Source of the DNA: Treponema sp.
GTDB taxonomy: Bacteria > Spirochaetota > Spirochaetia > Treponematales > Breznakiellaceae
Length of the DNA: 64,000 nt
Reading direction: 5' to 3'
Assembly: GCA_009777995.1 (NCBI GenBank)
Contig: WRKT01000007.1
Span: 30,092-94,091, forward strand
Part shown: one piece after another, positions 57,770-64,000 of the stretch
Layout of the letters: each line of letters starts with the position of its first letter
How positions within the stretch are numbered: position 1 is the stretch's first letter
Made by a program: the position numbers and the translations under genes
Notes under the pieces: model-generated
Told to the model about the DNA's origin: nothing
Seen by the model: the letters and a program-made list of their open reading frames with translations, nothing else
Database searches by the model: none

Positions 57770-58608
57770 TCCGGCTCCCCTTTCATCTCATTCCAGTACC
57801 TATCCATTACTTCCAAATTAGCGGCCTTCATTTCAATGCCGCCTTCCTTCATGCGCGCTTCCACATGCTTAAAACGCTCAATAAACTTTTTATTTGTCCG
57901 TATCAGGGCATGGGCCGGCTCTATCTTAAAATAGCGGCAAAGATTGATAACCGAAAAAAGCAAATCCCCCAGTTCCTCTTCCAGCTTGCCGCGCGAAGCC
58001 CCGCCGCCGCCGGCTCCGGTCAAAGCCCCGCAGCAATCCCCGCCGCCCACCACGGCACGAACTTCTTCAAGCTCCTCCCTAATCTTTTCGATAACCCCCG
58101 CAGCATCCGGCCAGTCAAAGCCCGCCTTTGCAGCCTTTTTCTGCAGCTTATACGCCCTGTCAAAGGGCGGAAGCCCCCGCGAAACATCATCCATAATCGA
58201 ATCGGAGGGCTTCCGACCCTCCTTCTCGATCTTCATCTTAGTCCAGCTCGCAAGCGCCTCTTCAGGAGTCGCAGCTTCAACCGGGGTCTCCCCCGCAAAG
58301 ACATGGGGATGCCTTCGGACCAGCTTATCACTTAAACCTTCAAGCATCTCCGCAGTGGAAAACTGCCCTTCCTGCTCGTAAATATTCGCAAAAAAGCTCC
58401 CGACAAGAAACACGTCCCCAAGCTCTTCCTTGATATGCTCAATATCCCCCTCGTCAATTGCCTCTAAAAGCTCATAGCACTCTTCAATAAGATTGCTCCT
58501 TATCGATAGGGGGGTCTGGTCAAGGTCCCAGGCACAGCCACCCGGCGAGCGCAGAATCATCACAGTATCGTATAGCCGCTTAAATGCCTGTTCAGGTGTA
58601 ATACTCAT
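57766..58608 (-). CDS. mazG: nucleoside triphosphate pyrophosphohydrolase
   Basis: A 280-aa all-alpha NTP pyrophosphohydrolase that removes unwanted nucleotides and can lower ppGpp. Two MazG domains: the first carries LIEECYELLEAIDEGDIEHIKEELGDVFL (metal-binding Glu-Glu-x-x-Glu and Glu-x-x-Asp), the second EELEEVRAVV...KLEEELGDLLFSVINLCRY. The N-terminal ILRSPGGCAWDLDQTPLSIRSNL is diagnostic. A Gly/Ala/Cys-rich insert (GGGDCCGALTGAGGGG) in the second domain is an oddity encoded by a GC-rich stretch. Coupled to the reductase gene; diverges from the beta-CASP gene. Confidence 0.95.
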   Translation of the reverse strand: MSITPEQAFKRLYDTVMILRSPGGCAWDLDQTPLSIRSNLIEECYELLEAIDEGDIEHIKEELGDVFLVGSFFANIYEQEGQFSTAEMLEGLSDKLVRRHPHVFAGETPVEAATPEEALASWTKMKIEKEGRKPSDSIMDDVSRGLPPFDRAYKLQKKAAKAGFDWPDAAGVIEKIREELEEVRAVVGGGDCCGALTGAGGGGASRGKLEEELGDLLFSVINLCRYFKIEPAHALIRTNKKFIERFKHVEARMKEGGIEMKAANLEVMDRYWNEMKGEPE

Positions 58609-58651
58609 ACCTTACTATACACAAAAAACAATTATTAAGGTATTCTTAGTA

Positions 58652-60061
58652 ATGGAAATAAAATTTTATTCGCTGGGTGCAGCAGAGGAAGTAACCGGTT
58701 CCAAGCATTTGCTGGAAATTGATGGCAAGACCTACCTGATTGACTGCGGAGCCTTTCAAGGCAGCAGGGCCGAGTCGGACAAGAAAAACCGCGATTTTGG
58801 CGTTGCAGCCGACAAGGTAAGGGCTGCGATTCTGACCCACGGCCACCTTGATCACTGCGGGCTCTTCCCCCTTCTTACGCAAAAAGGCTATGCCGGGAAT
58901 ATTTATACGACACCTGCAAGCCGCGACATTGCAAGTCTTATAATGATGGATTCGGCGAATATCCAGGCAAGGGATGCCGAATACCTCCGGAAGCAGGCTG
59001 CAAAGAAGGGCGAGAAGTTCACTTGGACCCCCCTTTATACTGAAAAGGATGCAATTCAGGCAACGAGCCAGATGGTCGGCATTTCCTATAATAGGCCAAT
59101 TTTAATTGATGATAATATAACCCTGGAATTTTTCGATGCAGGCCATATCCTTGGCTCCTCAATGCCGCTCCTGACGATAAACAAGGGCGGTAAAGAGATC
59201 AGAATCCTGGCATCCGGCGATCTTGGGCGGCCCAATAAACCCATAATCCGCGATCCCGACAGGCCCCCTGCCCCGGACTATATAATCCTAGAGAGCACCT
59301 ATGGCGATCGCCTGCATCAGAAGAACGAGGCCGCCCTGGAAAAGCTTGCGGAAATCACAAAGAAGGTTGTGAAAAATAAGGGGAAAATCCTCATCCCTGC
59401 CTTTGCAATCGAAAGAACCCAAGAGCTCATCTACCATTTCCACCTGCTCACGGACGAGGGCGTAATCCCCGAGATTCCTATCTATGTGGACTCTCCGATG
59501 GCGACTAACGCCACCACGATTTTCCAACTGCACCCCGAATGTTACGATGAGGAGACGAAAGAGGCCTTTATCAAGCATCATAAGAACCCCTTTGGCTTTA
59601 ACTCCCTCCATTTTACAACCAGCGTCCAGGAATCCAAGGACTTAAACGAGCGTTCAGGCCCTCTTATCATCATTTCGGCTGACGGAATGTGCGAAGCGGG
59701 ACGAATTCAGCATCACCTAATCCATAATATTGGCGATCCCAATACAACCATAATGATAGTAGGTTATATGGCTGATAATACACTGGGGCGCCGCATACTT
59801 GAGCGGGCCGAGGAAGTGAAAATCCACGGAATGTGGCTCAAACGCCGCGCCTCTGTCGAGAAAATCAATGCCTTCAGCGGCCATGCAGACTATGGAGAGT
59901 CAATTGCCTGGCTGAAATCCCTTGACACCTCCCGCCTAAAGAAGATACTGATGGTTCACGGCGAGCCCAAGGGTCAGGCCGCTTTCAAGCAGCACCTAAG
60001 CAACGCAGGTTTCCCGAACGTAGAGATAATCAAGTACGGAAACGTTTATGATATAGAATGA
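58652..60061 (+). CDS. beta-CASP metallo-beta-lactamase nuclease (RNase-like)
   Basis: A 469-aa CPSF73-type protein. Metallo-beta-lactamase motifs: LTHGHLDHCG (near 70), DAGHILGSS (near 165) and ASGDLGR. Beta-CASP motifs: ESTYGDR, PAFAIERTQELIYH, SADGMCEAGRIQHHL and the final SGHADY. These enzymes cut or degrade RNA from the 3' end of the processed site or internally. The start at 58,652 gives the family's MEIKFYSLGAAEEVTGS; the longer frame runs into mazG. No ribosome site is strong here. The D-cysteine desulfhydrase gene follows 14 bp later. Confidence 0.93.
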   Translation: MEIKFYSLGAAEEVTGSKHLLEIDGKTYLIDCGAFQGSRAESDKKNRDFGVAADKVRAAILTHGHLDHCGLFPLLTQKGYAGNIYTTPASRDIASLIMMDSANIQARDAEYLRKQAAKKGEKFTWTPLYTEKDAIQATSQMVGISYNRPILIDDNITLEFFDAGHILGSSMPLLTINKGGKEIRILASGDLGRPNKPIIRDPDRPPAPDYIILESTYGDRLHQKNEAALEKLAEITKKVVKNKGKILIPAFAIERTQELIYHFHLLTDEGVIPEIPIYVDSPMATNATTIFQLHPECYDEETKEAFIKHHKNPFGFNSLHFTTSVQESKDLNERSGPLIIISADGMCEAGRIQHHLIHNIGDPNTTIMIVGYMADNTLGRRILERAEEVKIHGMWLKRRASVEKINAFSGHADYGESIAWLKSLDTSRLKKILMVHGEPKGQAAFKQHLSNAGFPNVEIIKYGNVYDIE

Positions 60062-60075
60062 TGATAAGGAGATAG

Positions 60076-61077
60076 ATGATGGATTATACCCGCTTCCCAA
60101 GACAGAGATACCTCTCGGGGGTCACAGCCCTTGAGCCGATGCCCCGCCTCAGCAAGGCACTCGGCGGCAAAGTCGAACTATGGATCAAGCGTGATGACCA
60201 ATTACCCGGTGCAGGCGGCGGCAATAAGACCAGGAAGCTCGAGTTCCTCCTTGCCGATGCCCTTGCCCAAGGCGCAGACAGCCTTATCACCTGCGGAGCG
60301 GTGCAATCAAACCATTGCCGTTTGACTCTTGCCTGGGCCCGAAAAGAGGGCCTTGACTGCCATTTCGTTATCGAAGAGCGAGTTCCTAACAGTTACGACC
60401 CGAAAGCAGGGGGAAATAACTTTCTTTTTAATTTAATGGGAGTAAACAGCATCAGAACAGTCCCCGGCGGTTCGAAAATGCTCGATGAAATGCAAAAAAC
60501 AGCCGACGAATTAAAAAAACAAGGCAAAAAGCCCTATATAGTCCCGGGCGGAGGCTCAAATGCCATAGGTGCCCTTGGATATGTCTCTTTTGTTGATGAG
60601 TTTTTGGCACAAATCAACGAAATGCGCCTTAAAGTCGACCATTTGGTGGTACCATCAGGCAGTGCAGGGACCCATGCAGGCATAATCGCGGGGCTTTTCG
60701 GCAATAATGTCAGCCTCCCCGTGAACGGCATGAACGTTTCTCGCCCGAAAGATCTACAAGAAGAAATGGTCTATAAACTCGTCTGCAGCATTGCTGAAAA
60801 ACTAAACTTACCGCCCATTCCAAGGGAGCTGGTAGTCTGTGATGGCGATTTTGTTGGCGAAGGTTACTCCCGTAAAACTGAATCCATGAAGGAAGCAATT
60901 TTGATGTTCGCAAGGGAAGAAGGCATCCTCCTTGATCCGGTTTATACAGGCAAGCAGGCCGCAGGGCTAATTGACTATGTCCGAAAGGGTAAGTTTGCCC
61001 CCGGCTCAAGGGTGGTTTTCCTTCACACAGGAGGCGATACAGCCCTCTTTGTGTATCAGGATTTTTTGCTTTCCTAA
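60076..61077 (+). CDS. D-cysteine desulfhydrase/ACC deaminase-family PLP enzyme
   Basis: A 333-aa PLP enzyme of the tryptophan synthase beta fold. PLP-Lys in GGGNKTRKLEFLLADAL (near 52), NHCRLTLAWARKEGLDC near 77, glycine-rich phosphate loop PSGSAGTHAGIIAGL (near 195), and FLHTGGDTALF at the end. It would release pyruvate, ammonia and sulphide from D-cysteine, or act on a related amino acid. The choice between D-cysteine desulfhydrase and ACC deaminase leans to the first because the N-terminal region begins YTRFPRQRYLSGVTALEPMPRLS. AAGGAGAT precedes the ATG. Confidence 0.88.
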   Translation: MMDYTRFPRQRYLSGVTALEPMPRLSKALGGKVELWIKRDDQLPGAGGGNKTRKLEFLLADALAQGADSLITCGAVQSNHCRLTLAWARKEGLDCHFVIEERVPNSYDPKAGGNNFLFNLMGVNSIRTVPGGSKMLDEMQKTADELKKQGKKPYIVPGGGSNAIGALGYVSFVDEFLAQINEMRLKVDHLVVPSGSAGTHAGIIAGLFGNNVSLPVNGMNVSRPKDLQEEMVYKLVCSIAEKLNLPPIPRELVVCDGDFVGEGYSRKTESMKEAILMFAREEGILLDPVYTGKQAAGLIDYVRKGKFAPGSRVVFLHTGGDTALFVYQDFLLS

Positions 61078-61094
61078 AAAAAACATGCCAAACC

Positions 61095-61123
61095 TTGAAA
61101 AATCGACAAATTTGAAGTAAAAT
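61095..61123 (+). promoter_or_regulatory. promoter of the tandem Ig-like lipoprotein genes
   Basis: TTGAAA (61,095-61,100) and TAAAAT (61,118-61,123) with 17-bp spacing, about 29 bases before the TTG start at 61,152. Confidence 0.55.
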
Positions 61124-61151
61124 ATAGGTAACTATTTTAAGGAGACTTTTG

Positions 61152-62861
61152 TTGAGAAGGCTTGGCATTATTGCCATAGTACTAATTTTCCTCGCATGCG
61201 AAGGCACAGGCAGTCCGGGCAATACAATCGACCCGAATGGCGAGCCCGTGGAAGTTACAGGCATACGGATAAACCAACAAGAAGAGCTTATCATGGCCCT
61301 CGATGCAACCCTCGTCCAGATCACAGCCACGGTTTTACCCGTCGATGCAACAAATAGAGGAATTATCTGGGAAGTTTCTGACCCGGACATAATCGAACTG
61401 ACCGGAACAGGCACCACAAGAACCATCCGCGCCATCGCACTCGGAACCTCGACCCTGACAGTCACCACCGATGACGGAGATTTTGAAGCAAGCACCGAAA
61501 TAACTGTCGTAAACCCGATCCAAACAACAAGCCTGACCATAACGCCCCAGGACCCCTACGTGTCAACAGCCATACCCGGTGTACTGACAATCGTCACAAC
61601 GCCCGAAGGCGCACCGAATACCGTCACTTGGTCAAGCAGCAACCCCCTCGTTGCCACCGCAAGCGGTAACCTGATAACAGGGCACTCCGTAGGGACGGCC
61701 ACTCTGATTGCAACAAGCACAATGACGGCAACCACGATCAACGCGTCCGTCACAGTCAACGTGACAGCCCCGCCTGAGCAGGGCCAGGGTGCAGTTACCC
61801 GCCTCGCCCTCCTCGGTCTTAACCCCGATGACGGCGAAGAGGAAGCCATCACCTTCTTTGAAGCGAACGCGAACAGGGCGGGAACACGCATCTCGCCCTA
61901 TCTAATCGGCAATGTCGCCCGCGACTATACGATTAGGCTTACACTGGAAGCGATGCCAAGAGATGCATCGAACCAAAGGGTCAAGTGGACTGCTCCGGAA
62001 AACGGTAATGCGGTCATAGTTGCAAGTGATACGAACCATGAGCAAATAACGATACGGGGCGTGAATGTTGGAAGTGCCGTGTTCATGGTGGAAAGCGAAT
62101 CGAACCCCGATGTAGTAGTCTATTTCTTTGTCAGGGTGATAGACCCCATACAGGTCCAAGGAGTTGAATTCCTTCCTGCAAGTGCAGACTTTCCTGAATG
62201 GAACGACCCCAGCTTGGACGGAAACGGTACATCAGCAGGAAATTACCTGACCCTCGGCCTCGGTGATGCCGAAAGGGCCACGGGTACTTTCTCCGTAAGG
62301 CTTTTTTCCGCTGACGGGATACCTTCTAACCTGAACCTTTCAACTTCAATAACGCCGCCCGGCCTCAACTCAAGTGTAAGAGTCGAGCAGTTAAGGTCAA
62401 ACCAGATGACAGGCATCGTAGACTTCCGTGTAACAGCCCTTACAGGCACAAGAGGCGAGCCTGCGATAATCACCTTCGGCAGCCAGGCGGCACCCGGAGT
62501 AACCCCCGGAGTGGCAAACGTAAGGGTCTTACAACCCTTCGGTGACAATAACACCGCAAGCATAGGCCCAGCCGAAAGCCCCGTCGGCACAACCGGCCCG
62601 ATAATGCTCACAAACGGTGTCCCAAGAGCCATTAGGGCAGGCATAAGCAACTTCTTCCCAATAGATGATGTAGCAAGCTTCCAATGGGATGACACAGGCA
62701 GCCACGATGGCAGTCTCACGTTTAACAACCCTAGTGCTAACCCCGTCCAATTAACATTTACAGGCACGGATGCCGATGGTTTAGAGGTAGGACTAACTGT
62801 CACAGACTATTTTGGTAATGAATTAACAGCTTTCAATAGCAGTTTTATTTTAGTACAATAA
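61152..62861 (+). CDS. exported lipoprotein with Ig-like (Big_2) repeats
   Basis: A 569-aa surface lipoprotein starting at TTG. Signal and lipobox: MRRLGIIAIVLIFLAC (lipidated Cys at 16). I choose this TTG, not the one 3 bases earlier, because AAGGAG is then 7 bases away, as in the paralogue next door. At least two bacterial Ig-like (Big_2) domains follow: VTGIRINQQEELIM...ATVLPVDATNRGIIWEVSD...IRAIALGTSTLTVTTDDG and TSLTITPQDPYVS...NTVTWSSSNPLVATA...GHSVGTATLIAT, then weaker repeats. Such proteins act at the cell surface in adhesion or carbohydrate binding. Confidence 0.88.
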   Translation: MRRLGIIAIVLIFLACEGTGSPGNTIDPNGEPVEVTGIRINQQEELIMALDATLVQITATVLPVDATNRGIIWEVSDPDIIELTGTGTTRTIRAIALGTSTLTVTTDDGDFEASTEITVVNPIQTTSLTITPQDPYVSTAIPGVLTIVTTPEGAPNTVTWSSSNPLVATASGNLITGHSVGTATLIATSTMTATTINASVTVNVTAPPEQGQGAVTRLALLGLNPDDGEEEAITFFEANANRAGTRISPYLIGNVARDYTIRLTLEAMPRDASNQRVKWTAPENGNAVIVASDTNHEQITIRGVNVGSAVFMVESESNPDVVVYFFVRVIDPIQVQGVEFLPASADFPEWNDPSLDGNGTSAGNYLTLGLGDAERATGTFSVRLFSADGIPSNLNLSTSITPPGLNSSVRVEQLRSNQMTGIVDFRVTALTGTRGEPAIITFGSQAAPGVTPGVANVRVLQPFGDNNTASIGPAESPVGTTGPIMLTNGVPRAIRAGISNFFPIDDVASFQWDDTGSHDGSLTFNNPSANPVQLTFTGTDADGLEVGLTVTDYFGNELTAFNSSFILVQ

Positions 62862-62880
62862 ACAGAGAAGGAGACTTTGT

Positions 62881-64000
62881 ATGAAGAAGTTTAGAATTTT
62901 CGCACTTATATTGATTTCACTTGCGCTGGTACTTGCCTGCGGTACCGGTACAGGCGGCAGCGGTGCAAACGGCGAAACGCCCCCGAACGGGCAAACGCCT
63001 CAACTGCCGGTTGCTGTAAACGGGGTGGACATTGATCGGGCTTCACCGATAAATATTCCTACGAACAGCAGCATATCTATAACTGCAACAGTAAGACCAC
63101 TTGATGCAACAAATAAGGCTGTAAGTTGGTCCATAGAAAGTGGTGCAAATAGAATTTCTTTTCAAAGCCCGACAACAACCGGCACTACAAACACAATAGT
63201 CTCAGGAAACTCTACAGGTGAAGCAACAATAAAAGTAACCACAGCCGATGGCAGCTTTACTGCAGAAAGAGTTGTCAGAGTAATTCCTGCGGTGCCGCCA
63301 ACCAGTATAACCACAGAACCACCCGCAGGTGGATTACTGCCATTGGTTTTAGGCACTGCAACCGGGCTCGTACGAGTTACCGGCATGTCACCTGAGAACG
63401 CAGATTCAAGGGTACGGTTTACAAGCCAAAATGAGAATGTAGTAACAGTGCACGAAGAAACAGGCGTTGTGACAGCGGTAAACTTGGGGCATACAACCAT
63501 TACGGTAAGAAGTTTCCTTCCTGCTTCTACGGCAACTTCTGTTGTAAATGTACAGGTAACTGCACCTACGGGAGGTGTTCCGCCTGATCATTTGTATGTG
63601 TGGCGTGTAGATGATGATGGTGATCTGGTTGCGTTAATAGATGCAAAAACACCTACTGCTGAATTACCATGGAATGATCCTGATAAAGATGGCTCATACG
63701 ATAAACCATTCAACGTGGGCCCAATCGGTCATGGACAATATATTGATTTAGTTTTTGAAGCATCAGGCCCTTCAGGATCAAACAGAAACTTGGTACCTCA
63801 TACATGGTCTATTTTTGGTGTTTTAGAGAATATACAACCCACAAGTGTTCGTCTAAGAGGTATTAACAATACAGATGATGTGCAAAAAGACGTAATGTTT
63901 AGCATTAGCAGCGCTGTGGATCCCAACATGAGAGTTTTCGTAAAGTTTGATGTTAGCCCTGCAAGCAAGCTAGCTGATTTCAAAGTACTTGAAGCTGAAG
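62881..64000 (+). CDS. Ig-like-domain lipoprotein, partial (runs off the window)
   Basis: At least 373 codons with no stop before the end. MKKFRIFALILISLALVLAC is a signal peptide with a lipobox (Cys at 20). A Gly/Thr/Pro linker (about 21-44) is followed by Big_2-like repeats (ATVRPLDATNKAVSWSIESG, STGEATIKVTTADGSF, FTSQNENVVTVHEETGVVTAVNLGHTTITVRS). The gene is a tandem paralogue of the one 19 bp upstream: same AAGGAGACTTT leader, same first Ig domain (RPLDATNK vs LPVDATNR). It is probably co-expressed with it. The C-terminus lies outside the window. Confidence 0.88.
   Translation, partial: MKKFRIFALILISLALVLACGTGTGGSGANGETPPNGQTPQLPVAVNGVDIDRASPINIPTNSSISITATVRPLDATNKAVSWSIESGANRISFQSPTTTGTTNTIVSGNSTGEATIKVTTADGSFTAERVVRVIPAVPPTSITTEPPAGGLLPLVLGTATGLVRVTGMSPENADSRVRFTSQNENVVTVHEETGVVTAVNLGHTTITVRSFLPASTATSVVNVQVTAPTGGVPPDHLYVWRVDDDGDLVALIDAKTPTAELPWNDPDKDGSYDKPFNVGPIGHGQYIDLVFEASGPSGSNRNLVPHTWSIFGVLENIQPTSVRLRGINNTDDVQKDVMFSISSAVDPNMRVFVKFDVSPASKLADFKVLEAE

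Noticed and set aside
58493..58651. N-terminal extension of the beta-CASP protein
   Set aside because: The longer frame lies inside mazG and the family N-terminus begins at the ATG at 58,652.

Overview
The window looks like spirochaete chromosome, most likely from the Treponema group. This is inferred from gene content (a standalone OmpA-domain protein, an RpoS-like sigma factor behind a sigma-54-type promoter, an anaerobic pyruvate:ferredoxin oxidoreductase, selenocysteine machinery, and several proteins that look lineage-restricted). It is not based on any database search. The gene content fits a strict or facultative anaerobe.

Region by region: (1) 1-3.7 kb is an accessory patch with an unrecognised ORF, an IS256-type insertion sequence and a two-gene DprA-like/phosphoribosyltransferase operon. 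(2) 3.7-24.8 kb is mostly core: ompA-like, tRNA-Leu overlapping the end of thpR, an M3 oligopeptidase, a BrnT/BrnA toxin-antitoxin pair, yjbQ, rpmB, an ABC-F ATPase, a hybrid sensor kinase/response regulator/phosphoesterase operon, cardiolipin synthase, a YrdC-type protein, the sigma factor, uvrC, a LamG/FN3 exported protein, ychF, a cyclic-nucleotide-binding protein and an NlpC/P60 hydrolase. (3) 25,414-37,519 is a 12.1-kb integrated element bounded by a perfect 44-bp direct repeat. The right copy lies inside an intact initiator tRNA-fMet gene and the left copy is only the tRNA 3' part. (4) 37.5-64 kb returns to core: a PrsW-like membrane protein with a large TPR protein, a solute-binding protein, an EamA transporter, a class II aldolase, lactate permease, selA-selB, an amidohydrolase with a Cys-rich mini-protein, an ORF6N protein, an Asp/Glu racemase, nifJ, a 505-aa unknown, a ferredoxin-type aldo/keto reductase with mazG, a beta-CASP nuclease, a D-cysteine desulfhydrase-like enzyme and two tandem Ig-like lipoproteins, the last running off the end.

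The most interesting unit is the 12.1-kb element. It carries a tyrosine integrase, an AlpA/excisionase-type regulator, a DnaB-N/RecA-fold helicase, a VRR-NUC nuclease, a TOPRIM protein, a divergent repressor switch with matching inverted operators, a BrnT-type toxin module and a small terminase subunit. I find no large terminase, portal, capsid, tail or lysis gene. That is the gene content expected of a phage satellite (PICI-like), here in a probable spirochaete and targeted to the initiator tRNA. It also contains an array of four long-stem RNA-like structures, one with its own promoter. A 548-bp near-identical copy of its toxin module sits just outside the left attachment site.

Other points of regulatory interest are a textbook -24/-12 (sigma-54) promoter in front of the RpoS-like sigma gene, a conditional-looking terminator in the leader of the alpA-helicase operon, paired direct repeats upstream of the hybrid kinase, and a possibly leaderless mRNA for the cyclic-nucleotide-binding protein.
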